Shown: positions 1 to 9,690 of the stretch, piece by piece
Layout of the letters: the number at the start of each line of letters is the position of its first letter
How positions within the stretch are numbered: the stretch's first letter is position 1
NCBI GenBank assembly: GCA_017964325.1
Contig: JAGCSE010000163.1
Location: forward strand, 1 to 21,839
Reading direction: 5' to 3'
Origin: Victivallales bacterium
GTDB lineage: Bacteria; Verrucomicrobiota; Lentisphaeria; Oligosphaerales; Oligosphaeraceae
DNA length: 21,839 nt
Notes under the pieces: generated by a model
What the model was told of the DNA's origin: nothing
Database searches by the model: none
What the model saw: only the letters and a program-made list of their open reading frames with translations
Position numbers and translations under genes: made by a program

Positions 1-813
1 AACCCTTTATCTAACGCAATTTACATTCTCATGGAACGATATGCGGCAGGCAAATGCGACAAAATTTTCGCCGTCGCCAAGGCGATGGTCGAACAATGTG
101 TGAAAGCACATGTAGCCCCTGAAAACAAATTCAAGGTCGTTTATTCCGGCATGCACCTGGAAGCATTCATGAACGCACAGCCGGAAGACGAATTGCGCGA
201 AAGTCTCGGCATCCCCGAAGGCGCACCAGTCATCGGAAAAGTCGCACGATTGTTTGAACTGAAGGGGCATGACGACCTCCTGAAGGCGGCTCCGCAACTC
301 GTCGCCGCTAATCCGGAAATCCGCTTCCTGCTCGTCGGCGACGGCATCCTTCGCCCGAAATTTGAAGCGCAGATCGCCAAAATGGGCCTGCAGAAGAATT
401 TCGTCTTTACCGGCCTTGTACCGCCATCGGAAGTCTGTCGATACATCGCGTTGATGGACATACTTGTGCATCTCTCCTTGCGTGAGGGCTTGCCGCGCAG
501 CGTCGTGCAAGGCATGGCCGCAGGCAAGCCCGTCATCGCGTATCCGCTCGACGGCACGCCGGAAGTCATTTCCAGCGGCACGACTGGTTTCCTAATCAAT
601 CCGCATGACACAGAAAATCTCGTCCAAAACATCAATATCCTCATACATAGCATACAACGCCGCCGTGAAATCGGCCAAAGGGCTCGCGAACGTGTTGAAA
701 AACTCTTCGATTGGCGCCGTATGGCCGACATCCTGGAGCAGGAATATATCCATGGCCTCCGTGTTAAAGGCGTTCTGCCTCCCGAACCAAACCACACTGT
801 AAAAATCAAATAA
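1..813 (+). CDS. Glycosyltransferase family 4, C-terminal part (5' end outside window)
   Basis: The reading frame is open from base 1, ten codons before the first ATG at 31, so the gene begins upstream of the window and that ATG is not its start. About 270 residues are visible. They cover the end of the acceptor domain and the nucleotide-sugar binding C-terminal Rossmann domain of a GT-B, GT4-type enzyme: VARLFELKGHDDLL, then LLVGDGILRPKFE, FTGLVPPSEV, and the donor-binding stretch REGLPRSVVQGMAAGKPVI. In the usual E-x7-E motif the second glutamate is Gln here, a variant I recall from some GT4 subfamilies with the REGLPR form. The expected role is sugar transfer to a cell-surface glycan or glycolipid; the donor and acceptor cannot be told. 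It ends 21 bases before leuS, so the two may be cotranscribed. The fold call is secure; the substrate is unknown. Confidence 0.88.
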   Translation, partial: NPLSNAIYILMERYAAGKCDKIFAVAKAMVEQCVKAHVAPENKFKVVYSGMHLEAFMNAQPEDELRESLGIPEGAPVIGKVARLFELKGHDDLLKAAPQLVAANPEIRFLLVGDGILRPKFEAQIAKMGLQKNFVFTGLVPPSEVCRYIALMDILVHLSLREGLPRSVVQGMAAGKPVIAYPLDGTPEVISSGTTGFLINPHDTENLVQNINILIHSIQRRREIGQRARERVEKLFDWRRMADILEQEYIHGLRVKGVLPPEPNHTVKIK

Positions 814-834
814 CTGCAAACAAACCACTGACTT

Positions 835-3426
835 ATGAACAATTGTCCCACAACTTACTCCCCCGCTGACATCGAACCCAAATGGCAGGCCTTCTGGAAG
901 GAAAACAAAACCTTCAAAGCCATTGACTGCGACAAGACGCGGGAAAAACTCTACGTTCTCGACATGTTCCCCTATCCATCCGGCGCGGGCCTCCACGTCG
1001 GCCATCCAGAAGGCTACACGGCGACGGACATCTGGTGCCGTTTCAAACGCATGAACGGCTATAACGTCCTGCATACCATGGGTTGGGATGCCTTCGGCCT
1101 GCCAGCCGAACAGTACGCCATCAAGACGGGCACGCATCCCGCCGTCACCACAGCCAAAAACATCGCGACGTTCAAACGCCAATTGGAAATGTTCGGCTTC
1201 TCCTTCGATTGGGACCGCGAAATCAACACGACCGATCCAGGCTACTACAAATGGACGCAGTGGATTTTCTCCAAACTCTATGAAAAAGGCCTCGCCTACG
1301 AATCCCACGAACCCGTGAACTGGTGCCCCGCGCTCGGTACCGTGCTCGCCAACGAAGAGGTCATCAACGGTCGTTCCGAAGTCGGCAACTTCCCTGTCAT
1401 CCGCAAGCCCATCCGCCAGTGGGTTTTGAAGATCACGGAATACGCCCAGCAGCTTCTCGACGGTATCGACGGACTGGATTGGCCTGAAGGCACGAAAGAA
1501 ATGCAGAAGAACTGGATCGGACGCTCCACGGGTGCGGAAGTCGATTTCAAAGTCGCGGATTCCAATGAAACTGTCCGCGTCTATACGACCCGTCCCGACA
1601 CGCTGTTCGGAGCCACCTACATGGTGCTCGCGCCTGAACATCCGCTCGTCTCCAAGATCACCACACCAGACCGCAAGGCCGCCGTTGACAAATATATAGA
1701 AATCACCCGCACGAAATCCGACCTCGCCCGCACGGAAGACACGAAGGAGAAGACCGGCGAATTCACGGGAGCATACGCGATCAATCCTGTCAACCACGTC
1801 AAGATTCCAATATGGATATCCGACTACGTTCTCGTCAGTTACGGCACGGGTGCCATCATGGCCGTTCCTGCACACGATACGCGCGACTTCGATTTCGCCA
1901 CGAAATTCAATCTTCCCATCATCTGCATCATGACGCCCGATCCGAAGGCTTGCGAAGCAGCCGGAGTGAAGGTTGAAGACGTTCTCGCAGGCAAAGCCTG
2001 CTGGACGGAGGACGGCGTTCTCATGAATTCCTCCAACGACGAAATCTCCCTCAACGGACTCCATGTCGCAGATTCCAAGAAGGCCATCACGGAATGGATG
2101 CACAAGAAGGGCATCGGCACGCCGACCGTCAATTTCAAGCTTCGCGACTGGCTCTTCTCCCGCCAGCGCTACTGGGGCGAGCCTTTCCCGCTCGTCCACA
2201 TGGAAGATGGCTCCATCAAGCTCATCGATACCTCCGAACTGCCCGTCGTCCTCCCCGAAATGGAAAACTACAAGCCGACGGATGACGGCGAGCCGCCGCT
2301 CGCCCGCGCCACCGAATGGCTCAACTACACTGACCCGAAGACGGGCATGAAAGGTAAACGCGAGACAAACACGATGCCACAGTGGGCTGGTTCATGTTGG
2401 TATTACCTGCGTTACATCGATCCGCACAACGACAAGCAAGCATGGGATCCCGAAAAGGAAAAATATTGGATGCCTGTCGATCTCTATGTCGGCGGTGCGG
2501 AACACGCCGTCCTCCATCTGCTTTATTCACGCTTCTGGCACAAGGTCTTATACGAACTGGGCCTCGTCACCCATCCAGAGCCGTGGAAGCGCCTCATCCA
2601 CCAGGGTATGATTCTCGGCCTCTCCTATAAGGACAAGCGCGGCGTGCTCGTGCCCAACGATCTCGTTGACGCACGTGACGGCAAGTATTTCCACAAGGAG
2701 ACAGGCGAAGAACTCACGCAGCTTCCCGCAAAGATGTCGAAATCCCTCAAGAACGTCGTCAATCCGGACGACGTCATCAAGAAATACGGCGCGGACAGCT
2801 TCCGCCTTTATGAAATGTTCATGGGGCCGCTGCGCGAAGTCAAACCGTGGAACACAGAAGGCGTCGATGGCGTCAACCGCTTCCTCAACCGCGTGTGGCG
2901 CATGATCATCGACACCAACACGGGAGACGTTCTCCCCGAAATCACAGACGAGCCACTCTCCAAAGAAGCGGAACGTCTTGTCCACCAGACCATTAAGAAA
3001 GTCACGGAGGACATCGACTCCCTCAGCTACAACACCGCCATCAGCCAGCTGATGATCTTCGTCAACGAGTTCAGCAAGATGCCGAAGCGCAACCGTCAGG
3101 CCATCGAGACATTCGTCCTCCTGCTTTCGCCCATGGCGCCGCACATCGCCGAAGAACTCTGGCAGCGGCTCGGCCACAATGACACGCTCGCCTACGCGCC
3201 GTGGCCGAAATACGACGAAGCCAAGCTGAAATTGGACGAAATCCAGATTGTCGTCCAAATCAACGGCAAGCCGCGCGCCCGCATCATGGTTCCAGCGGAC
3301 GCGGACAAAGACGCCCTGCTGGATATCGCGAAGGCTTCCGACGAAGTCAAGCCGCACATCGATGGCAAGACAATCGTCAAGGAAATCGCCGTGCCCGGCC
3401 GTTTAATCAACCTGGTTGTCAAATAG
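835..3426 (+). CDS. leuS: Leucyl-tRNA synthetase
   Basis: Class I aminoacyl-tRNA synthetase charging tRNA-Leu with leucine in the cytoplasm. The 863 residues match the usual bacterial length. The HIGH motif appears as HVGH at residues 54-57, within [20 protein letters not shown]. The KMSKS loop is intact at residues 633-637. Between them lies the CP1 editing domain, with [12 protein letters not shown] near residue 251 and [20 protein letters not shown] near 335-354, including the conserved aspartate region used to hydrolyse mischarged tRNA. The tryptophan-rich [14 protein letters not shown] segment and the C-terminal anticodon-binding and LeuS-specific regions are present, so it should be functional. 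The ATG at 835 gives the standard N-terminus ([14 protein letters not shown]). No Shine-Dalgarno sequence is visible before it. It follows the glycosyltransferase by 21 bases and is closed by a terminator hairpin downstream. Confidence 0.98.
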   Translation: MNNCPTTYSPADIEPKWQAFWKENKTFKAIDCDKTREKLYVLDMFPYPSGAGLHVGHPEGYTATDIWCRFKRMNGYNVLHTMGWDAFGLPAEQYAIKTGTHPAVTTAKNIATFKRQLEMFGFSFDWDREINTTDPGYYKWTQWIFSKLYEKGLAYESHEPVNWCPALGTVLANEEVINGRSEVGNFPVIRKPIRQWVLKITEYAQQLLDGIDGLDWPEGTKEMQKNWIGRSTGAEVDFKVADSNETVRVYTTRPDTLFGATYMVLAPEHPLVSKITTPDRKAAVDKYIEITRTKSDLARTEDTKEKTGEFTGAYAINPVNHVKIPIWISDYVLVSYGTGAIMAVPAHDTRDFDFATKFNLPIICIMTPDPKACEAAGVKVEDVLAGKACWTEDGVLMNSSNDEISLNGLHVADSKKAITEWMHKKGIGTPTVNFKLRDWLFSRQRYWGEPFPLVHMEDGSIKLIDTSELPVVLPEMENYKPTDDGEPPLARATEWLNYTDPKTGMKGKRETNTMPQWAGSCWYYLRYIDPHNDKQAWDPEKEKYWMPVDLYVGGAEHAVLHLLYSRFWHKVLYELGLVTHPEPWKRLIHQGMILGLSYKDKRGVLVPNDLVDARDGKYFHKETGEELTQLPAKMSKSLKNVVNPDDVIKKYGADSFRLYEMFMGPLREVKPWNTEGVDGVNRFLNRVWRMIIDTNTGDVLPEITDEPLSKEAERLVHQTIKKVTEDIDSLSYNTAISQLMIFVNEFSKMPKRNRQAIETFVLLLSPMAPHIAEELWQRLGHNDTLAYAPWPKYDEAKLKLDEIQIVVQINGKPRARIMVPADADKDALLDIAKASDEVKPHIDGKTIVKEIAVPGRLINLVVK

Positions 3427-3455
3427 TCTTAATCAAACGTTCGTTTTAATTTTGT

Positions 3456-3500
3456 CGCCTCCTTCGCTTCATGACGAGGCAAGGAGGCGTTTCATTGTTT
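3456..3500 (+). terminator. Rho-independent terminator after leuS
   Basis: A perfect 9-bp stem CGCCTCCTT (3456-3464) / AAGGAGGCG (3481-3489) with a 16-base loop is followed by a T-rich tract (TTTCATTGTTTT). It begins 30 bases after the leuS stop and separates leuS from the efflux operon. Confidence 0.75.
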
Positions 3501-3561
3501 TCCAGCGCGGTCGCATGGCCGCCCTTCATATCCGACAATCCACAGCCATCATAATCAGCGG

Positions 3562-6141
3562 ATGACATCCCAAATGCTTCGCCATATCACAGTCTGCTTC
3601 GCCTTCCTCGCACTGCTGCTCGCGGCGCAGGAAGCCGATGAATCGTACAATATTACAAAACAATCTTTCCCGTACATCGTCACCATTCGTGTCAAGACGA
3701 TGACGGAGAAATCTGCCAAAATCAACAATCCCGTCCGCTGGTTGCCGCTTAGCGAACTCATACCGGACGGTACATTGGTCAAGAAAGACCAGGTCATCGC
3801 CCGCTTCAATACGGAATATACGCAATTCGATCTTGATTCACAGTTACTTGAAGAGGCCGTCATCGACGCCAATCTGCAACGTCGTCTCGCCAATATCGAA
3901 AACAACAACATTGATATGGACGATCAGATGGGCGAACTCGACGACAAGCTAAAAACCGCCGAAGCCAAGCTCGCACGCCTCCTCAGCGAACCGAATCCAG
4001 ATGACGTCCGTATCGCCGAAGGCCGCCAGCGTATCGCCGCCCTTAATTTGAAGGCCGCCCAAAAGGACTACGACAAGGCGCAAGACCGTTTCAAACGCGG
4101 CATGATCTCCCGTGCGGAACTGGATGCGGACGAAGAGACGCTCCAACAAAATCAAATCAAGAAGCTCTTCGCGGATCGCGAACTACAAGCCACAAAAGAA
4201 CCATACGATCTGCCTGGCTCCATCCATTCCACACGGCTCGAAATCGAAAACTGCAAGCTTGAAATCGAAAAACTCGCCTTCGAAATAAAAGAACAGAAAA
4301 AGATTTCTGAAATCCAGCGCGTTGGTGCATCTTCCCAGAAAAAACATAAGGAACGTGAAATCAAGGAAAAAAGGGATGACATCCAAAAATCGGAAGTCAA
4401 GGCGCCCATCGACGGTTATGTCAGCCACAACCGCGTTGACAACGAAGAATTGACCATCGGCACAAAAATGTGGCCCAATTTCGCCTTTATGGAAATTCCG
4501 GATCTCACCACCATCGGCTTTCAGGGTGAGCTCCACGAATCCGACCGCAAGTATTTCAACGACGGCGATGAAGTCATTGTGCGACTCAACGGCCGCCTGC
4601 AACAGCCACTCATCTGCAAGCTCCGCAGTATCAGCACGTTGTCTCATGATATTGCAGATAAAAAGAACGCTGGTTGGGGCGACCAGCAGAAACTCGGCGT
4701 GAAGGTCTTCGATTTGATCATCGAAAAGACGGAGGAAGCCCCATGGCTCCGCCCGGGCATGGTCGGAACCGCCGAACTGAAGGCCTCCAAGCCGCTTGAA
4801 GGCCCCACCGTCCCGCTGAAATTCGTCCATTACATCGACGGCAAGCATTACATCTCCTTCGAAGGCGTTTATACGGAAGTTTCGGGAACACCGGTCAACA
4901 GTTGGTTCGTCTTGGACGATGCCGTGTGGGAGGGCCGCACCGTCACGATGCACGGCAAGCTCGTCAACCAAGTGATGGAAAACCAACAGGACGAAAAACG
5001 CTTCAGCGCGTCAGGCGAACTGGATCCAGTCCGCAAAACGGACGTCATCGTCCCGCCGATCGGCTGGTGGCCGTGGCCGAAAGTCGTATGGCTCGTTCCA
5101 GAAGAGACTTACGTCAAGAAAGGCGACGTCGTCGCCAAATTGGATCCGCAGGAGCGGCAGAAGCAGATCGACCGTATCGAGACGAACGCCGCCAGTGTCC
5201 GCGCCTCCTGCGAAGAAGCGGAAAAGAACGTTGAAATCACCCGCATCAACGGCGAATTCAAGCTGAAAATGGCGAAGAACACGTTGGAAATCGCACGTCA
5301 GACCGCCAGGAACACGCTGGAAATCTTCAATCCGCTACCAATCTACCGGGCGGAGATGAACCGCGATCTTGCAAAAGTCAATCTCATGTCCGCCAAACGC
5401 AAGGTCGAACGCGAGGAGGCTCGCGAAACGCCCACGATGTCGCCGGCCGAACTCCAGAAGCTGAAGCGAAATCTACGCAGAATGGAACTCAATCTCGAAA
5501 AAGCGCAGCTCAATCTGGACAAGGCGATCGAAGGCGCCACCCAAATCGCCCGAAGCCGAGCCAGGCTGAATCTCAAATCCGCCGAAAACGCCTACGAACT
5601 CGCCGTCAAGACCGTCCAGTTCGACAATGTATCCGCACAGCGTGAATACGAACAGACGAAACAACGTCTGGAGGAAGTCGAACAGCGTCTCCGCCGTCGT
5701 AAGGAGGAACGGGACAACCATACCATCTATTCGCCCGCAGAAGGCATCATCTGCTACAATAAGGTACGAAACGGCAACGTGTTCGCAAAAATCGCTGTCG
5801 GCAACACCGTCGGTCCGCGCTTCAACATCATGTCCATTCCAGACCTTTCCGAAATGGAAATGAAGGTCGAAGTGCCCGAAAAATACTATTCAAAGATAAA
5901 GGACGGCATGGAAGTGGAAGTGCGTGTTCCCTCCCTCACGAACGAACATCTGCCGGGCGTTGTCACAAGCGTCGATCTCCTGTTCATGAACAAAACAAAA
6001 AAGGACAGTCAAATCGGCCTATACTCCTCCCACGAGCCGTTGGGAGAGGTCGTTTTCAACGTTCGTATCCGCATCCACAGCACGGATGTCAAACTCAAGC
6101 CAGGCCTTATCGGCGAAGTCTTCTTCCCGTTCACCAAGTAA
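3562..6141 (+). CDS. Double-length periplasmic adaptor (two tandem HlyD/MacA-like modules)
   Basis: An 859-residue protein with a Sec-type signal peptide (basic start, hydrophobic residues 9-22, cleavage probably near A22 or A25) and no other membrane helix, so it is probably periplasmic. It contains two consecutive membrane-fusion-protein modules. Module 1 has a lipoyl half-motif near residues 64-80 (PDGTLVKKDQVIARF), a long charged helical hairpin to about 278, the returning lipoyl half VKAPIDGYVSHNRV and a beta-barrel region to about 420. Module 2 repeats the plan: VPEETYVKKGDVVAKLDPQE near 513, hairpin about 530-715, IYSPAEGIICYNKV near 723 and a barrel to the end. Ordinary adaptors are roughly 350-480 residues with one module. 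It opens a tight operon with a second adaptor, a MacB-like ABC transporter and a TolC-like protein. No Shine-Dalgarno sequence precedes the ATG; an alternative ATG lies four codons in. The substrate is unknown. Confidence 0.85.
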   Translation: MTSQMLRHITVCFAFLALLLAAQEADESYNITKQSFPYIVTIRVKTMTEKSAKINNPVRWLPLSELIPDGTLVKKDQVIARFNTEYTQFDLDSQLLEEAVIDANLQRRLANIENNNIDMDDQMGELDDKLKTAEAKLARLLSEPNPDDVRIAEGRQRIAALNLKAAQKDYDKAQDRFKRGMISRAELDADEETLQQNQIKKLFADRELQATKEPYDLPGSIHSTRLEIENCKLEIEKLAFEIKEQKKISEIQRVGASSQKKHKEREIKEKRDDIQKSEVKAPIDGYVSHNRVDNEELTIGTKMWPNFAFMEIPDLTTIGFQGELHESDRKYFNDGDEVIVRLNGRLQQPLICKLRSISTLSHDIADKKNAGWGDQQKLGVKVFDLIIEKTEEAPWLRPGMVGTAELKASKPLEGPTVPLKFVHYIDGKHYISFEGVYTEVSGTPVNSWFVLDDAVWEGRTVTMHGKLVNQVMENQQDEKRFSASGELDPVRKTDVIVPPIGWWPWPKVVWLVPEETYVKKGDVVAKLDPQERQKQIDRIETNAASVRASCEEAEKNVEITRINGEFKLKMAKNTLEIARQTARNTLEIFNPLPIYRAEMNRDLAKVNLMSAKRKVEREEARETPTMSPAELQKLKRNLRRMELNLEKAQLNLDKAIEGATQIARSRARLNLKSAENAYELAVKTVQFDNVSAQREYEQTKQRLEEVEQRLRRRKEERDNHTIYSPAEGIICYNKVRNGNVFAKIAVGNTVGPRFNIMSIPDLSEMEMKVEVPEKYYSKIKDGMEVEVRVPSLTNEHLPGVVTSVDLLFMNKTKKDSQIGLYSSHEPLGEVVFNVRIRIHSTDVKLKPGLIGEVFFPFTK

Positions 6142-6147
6142 CTGATT

Positions 6148-7614
6148 ATGAAAAATTTAAAAATTACCATCTCCATCATACTGCTTCTGGCTTTCCTACT
6201 GTCAGCCTGCCTGTTGTACATCAAAGGGCGGAAGACGGAGGAGGCCATTGAATCCTATACCTATACTATACAACCTGTCGAAGGGGCCTCCCGCACGATT
6301 CTGGCGCGCGGCATCCTCCAATGCGCGGAAACCGTTCCAGCCGTCGTCGGAACGAATGGACGCATCACGGACATGATGCCGCAGGGCACGATCGTCAAAA
6401 AAGGCGATATTCTTTTCCAAATCGACGATGCGTCCGCCAAGGAGAATATCGAAAACCAGGAGGCCAGCCTCCACACGTCTGAACTCTCTCTCGTCAAGCT
6501 AAATACGCAGTATGATCTGATCGATTTCCAAGAGACGCAGACCATCGCCCTCCGCAAGGCGCAATTGGACCACGCCATCCTTGAAGAGTCAGAAGAGCTT
6601 GCGGAACCAAAGCCGCGTGAACTCCGCCTCATGGAAATCGAAGAGGAACTTGCCAAACTGAATCTGGAAGATGCGCAAGACAACTACGACCGAGAAGAAC
6701 GTCTTTTCAAGAAAGACTACATAAGTGCCTCCGCTTTGGAGCCCTACGAACAGAAGCTTGAAAACGCAAAGGCTACGCTTGAAGAGCTTCTCCTGCAGAA
6801 TAAACTGACACGGAAGGGCGCGACAGATGAACGTCGCGTCGAACTCAACATGGCCGTGAAACGCGCACGTTCCAACATGGAACGCCGTGAGAAGCACAAA
6901 GAACGTCGTATCAACGATATCAAGGCGCAAATCGAAGCGGAGAAACTGAACAAGAAAGTCATCATCAACAATTTGGAACATTCCAAACTGGAATGCTCAC
7001 GCGCCATCGTCAAAGCGACGACGGACGGTGTCTTCAAAATCCGCACTTACCGCGATTGGCGGACAGGCGGACAACTCCGCGAAGTCGCCGTCGGCGAAGA
7101 AAAGAATCCGCAGGATGTCGTCGGTGATGTCATTGACCCGAAGCACATGGTCGTCAAACTTGTCGTCAACGAATCGGACTACCATTATTTAAAAGACGGC
7201 ATGGACGTTGAACTCGAAATGCCCGCCATCACAAACCATATCTTCAAAGGAAAGCTCCAACGGCTAGGAGCGATTGGCCGAGACCGCAACCACGTTGATC
7301 CAACCGCCATGGCTTCAGGCGATTCCGAAGTCTCCATGTTCAGCGCGGCCATTGCGTTTGACGGCGAAGGCATCACTTTCCATCCAGGCATGTCATCCCT
7401 CATCAAAATCTTCATCCAGCGCACTCCAGAAGGCATTCTCATCCCCCGCGCCGCCGTCGATTACAATTCCGACGGCCAGTTCACCGTCCAATTCGCGGAC
7501 AAATCCGTCCAGGCCATCGAAGGCTCCTATTTCAACGAAAATTATTTCGAAGTCAAAAAAGGTGTGAACATAGGGGATTCGCTGCTCATCCAGACGACGC
7601 ACGGCATGCTGTAA
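6148..7614 (+). CDS. Periplasmic adaptor subunit, HlyD/MacA family
   Basis: A 488-residue membrane fusion protein. The N-terminal hydrophobic stretch (residues about 6-25) may be a membrane anchor as in MacA, but it ends in LLSAC with Cys at residue 21, which also reads as a lipobox. The mature protein may therefore be an inner-membrane lipoprotein. Then come a lipoyl half-motif (PQGTIVKKGDILFQIDD, about 76-92), a long charged helical hairpin to about 280, the second lipoyl half (IVKATTDGVFKIRTY, about 286) and a beta-barrel region (VVKLVVNESDYHYLKDGMDV, about 335). The C-terminal membrane-proximal region ends in QTTHGML. It starts 6 bases after the preceding adaptor and is followed by the ABC transporter after 27 bases, so it is almost certainly cotranscribed. 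Its likely role is to link the MacB-like pump to the TolC-like channel. Two different adaptors for one pump is unusual. Confidence 0.88.
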   Translation: MKNLKITISIILLLAFLLSACLLYIKGRKTEEAIESYTYTIQPVEGASRTILARGILQCAETVPAVVGTNGRITDMMPQGTIVKKGDILFQIDDASAKENIENQEASLHTSELSLVKLNTQYDLIDFQETQTIALRKAQLDHAILEESEELAEPKPRELRLMEIEEELAKLNLEDAQDNYDREERLFKKDYISASALEPYEQKLENAKATLEELLLQNKLTRKGATDERRVELNMAVKRARSNMERREKHKERRINDIKAQIEAEKLNKKVIINNLEHSKLECSRAIVKATTDGVFKIRTYRDWRTGGQLREVAVGEEKNPQDVVGDVIDPKHMVVKLVVNESDYHYLKDGMDVELEMPAITNHIFKGKLQRLGAIGRDRNHVDPTAMASGDSEVSMFSAAIAFDGEGITFHPGMSSLIKIFIQRTPEGILIPRAAVDYNSDGQFTVQFADKSVQAIEGSYFNENYFEVKKGVNIGDSLLIQTTHGML

Positions 7615-7641
7615 CAAACTCCAATCACCGGATATACGATA

Positions 7642-9660
7642 ATGGATTCAGTCATTCACATTTCAGGACTCGAACGACATTACAAGATGGGCGACAACAT
7701 CGTCGCCGCACTTGACGGCGTCAACCTCGAAGTCCATCGCGGCGATTTCCTCATGGTCGTCGGTTCCTCTGGCTCCGGCAAGTCAACGCTGATGCATCTT
7801 CTTGGATTGCTTGATATTCCGACAAACGGCGTCATGGAAATCAACGGCCAGAGCATGACGAACTGCTCGGACAAGCGGCTCTCCTATCTGCGCAACGAAC
7901 ACATCGGCTTCGTCTTTCAGCAGTTCAATCTGCTCAATGACCTGAACGTCGTCGAAAACATCGCATTGCCATTGGTTTACCGCGGCGTTCCAAAAGCCGT
8001 TCGCCTGGAGAAAGCGAAAGTTCTCGCCGAAAAACTCGGTCTCGGGCAACGCCTCCGCCATCATCCTAAAGAACTGTCCGGCGGACAGTTGCAACGTATC
8101 GCCATCGCCCGCGCGTTGATTTCCGATCCAGATATCCTCCTCGCAGACGAACCGACAGGCAACCTCGACTCCGTAACATCCCGTGAAATCATGCAGATTC
8201 TCTATGACCTTAACGAGCAAGGACATACGATTATCATGGTCACCCACGACCCGAAGCTCGCAGATCAAGGCACGCGAAAAATCACCCTCTCCGACGGCAA
8301 GATCATCGAAGATGTCAAAGGCTCCCGCAAATCTAATCCGAATCCCGTTGTCCATCAAGACAATACAGCGCAGCGCGGTGGCCTTTCCATCTCTGACCTG
8401 CTCCGCATCGGCATCAAGGAAGGCTTGCTCGCCCACCAGATGCGTACATTCCTTACGATGCTCGGTATCATCATCGGTGTCTCCTCCGTCATCGCCATGT
8501 CGTCCTTCTCCCTCGGCAGCAAACAAAAACAGGCCGATCAGATTCGCGCTCTCGGCGCCAATCTCGTGCGAGTCGTCGATAAGCAATTTGAAAACGAACG
8601 TCTCGTAGATACGCGTATCCATGGTTCTAGAGGCCTTAGCAGGAGCGACTTGGAGGCTATTCGGCAGGGCATCCCGAAAATCGGCAAGGCCGCCTGCCTC
8701 CGCGAAGTGAAACTCAATACCCTTTACGACCATAACCCAATTAATGCGAGAATATTAGGTGTCGAAGGCGACTATCTCACCGTCAACAATCTCGCGCTTC
8801 AGACAGGCCGATTCTTCGATTACGGCGACAAACAGCACAGCAGCCTCTGCACGATTCTCGGTGGCGGCATCGCCCGCGCTGTTCTTAAGCATGCCGTTGA
8901 CAATGAGAAACTTCCACAATCGGCAAAACTGTCTGACTTGCTTGGAGACGTCATCCTGCTCGGCGGCAATCCCTACCGCATCGTCGGCATTCTCGCCGAT
9001 AAGGCGATTGATTTGGACGAACTGGAAGCCACATCCGTCAGCGACCCCAACAACGACATTCTCATTCCGATGGAGACACTCCTCACGCGAACTGCCTATC
9101 TGGACCTCCGCTCCGAACTCGACGAAATCCAACTTCAGCTCACGACTGAAGACGATTTGGCGGACGCCGGCCGTTCCATCAAAGCCATCCTTGGCATCAC
9201 CCACGCGGGCGTCAACGACTACGATTTGGTCATCCCCATGGACCTCCTCAAGCAAAAACAGCAGTCGCAACGCCTGCTTGACATCTTAACCATCTGCATT
9301 TCATCCATTTCCATCATCGTTGGCGGTATCGGCATCATGAATATCATGCTCGCTTCCGTAACGGAGCGCATCCGCGAAATCGGCATCCGCCGCGCCATCG
9401 GCGCGACGCGTGCGGACATCATGCGGCAGTTCCTTTCCGAAGCGATGACCATTTCCGTGACGGGCGGTGTCTTCGGCGTCATCCTCGCGGCGGCGGTCGT
9501 CGTCATCACATGCAGCCTACTCACGCTACCAGTCGTCTTCTCATTGACGCTACTGCTCGTCGCCGTCGCCGCATCAACCGCCACAGGTTTGATCTTCGGC
9601 ATCTACCCCGCCTATCAGGCCGCCAACAAGAATCCTGTTGAAGCCCTTCGCGCAGAATAA
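7642..9660 (+). CDS. MacB-type ABC transporter, fused ATPase and permease
   Basis: A 672-residue protein with an N-terminal ABC ATPase and a C-terminal MacB/FtsX-like permease, acting as a homodimer in the inner membrane. ATPase motifs are complete: Walker A GSSGSGKS at residues 41-48, Q-loop in FVFQQFNLL, signature LSGGQLQR from residue 145, Walker [13 protein letters not shown] about 165-176 and the switch histidine in IIMVTHDP. The permease has one helix near residues 268-288 ([20 protein letters not shown]), a large periplasmic domain about 290-540, and three more helices near 545-570, 600-625 and 635-655, with the typical cytoplasmic loop [20 protein letters not shown]. MacB proteins are mechanotransmitters that expel periplasmic substrates such as macrolides, toxins or lipopeptides through TolC rather than moving them across the inner membrane. 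The substrate is not evident. The name macB is withheld because paralogous families share this architecture. Confidence 0.93.
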   Translation: MDSVIHISGLERHYKMGDNIVAALDGVNLEVHRGDFLMVVGSSGSGKSTLMHLLGLLDIPTNGVMEINGQSMTNCSDKRLSYLRNEHIGFVFQQFNLLNDLNVVENIALPLVYRGVPKAVRLEKAKVLAEKLGLGQRLRHHPKELSGGQLQRIAIARALISDPDILLADEPTGNLDSVTSREIMQILYDLNEQGHTIIMVTHDPKLADQGTRKITLSDGKIIEDVKGSRKSNPNPVVHQDNTAQRGGLSISDLLRIGIKEGLLAHQMRTFLTMLGIIIGVSSVIAMSSFSLGSKQKQADQIRALGANLVRVVDKQFENERLVDTRIHGSRGLSRSDLEAIRQGIPKIGKAACLREVKLNTLYDHNPINARILGVEGDYLTVNNLALQTGRFFDYGDKQHSSLCTILGGGIARAVLKHAVDNEKLPQSAKLSDLLGDVILLGGNPYRIVGILADKAIDLDELEATSVSDPNNDILIPMETLLTRTAYLDLRSELDEIQLQLTTEDDLADAGRSIKAILGITHAGVNDYDLVIPMDLLKQKQQSQRLLDILTICISSISIIVGGIGIMNIMLASVTERIREIGIRRAIGATRADIMRQFLSEAMTISVTGGVFGVILAAAVVVITCSLLTLPVVFSLTLLLVAVAASTATGLIFGIYPAYQAANKNPVEALRAE

Positions 9661-9690
9661 CTTCCATCTCTTAGCAGAGGATATTCCATA

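Noticed and set aside
592..2199. 535-codon open frame on the minus strand across leuS
   Set aside because: It is antisense to a clearly functional leuS; long antisense frames arise from GC-rich third positions. The translation resembles no protein I know.
2548..3357. 269-codon minus-strand frame in the 3' part of leuS
   Set aside because: Shadow of leuS for the same reason; no ribosome binding site and no motif.
4183..4986. 267-codon minus-strand frame across the double adaptor
   Set aside because: Shadow of the coiled-coil adaptor gene; the translation lacks any recognisable domain.
7783..8733. 316-codon minus-strand frame across the ABC transporter
   Set aside because: Antisense to intact ATPase motifs of the MacB-like gene; composition artefact.
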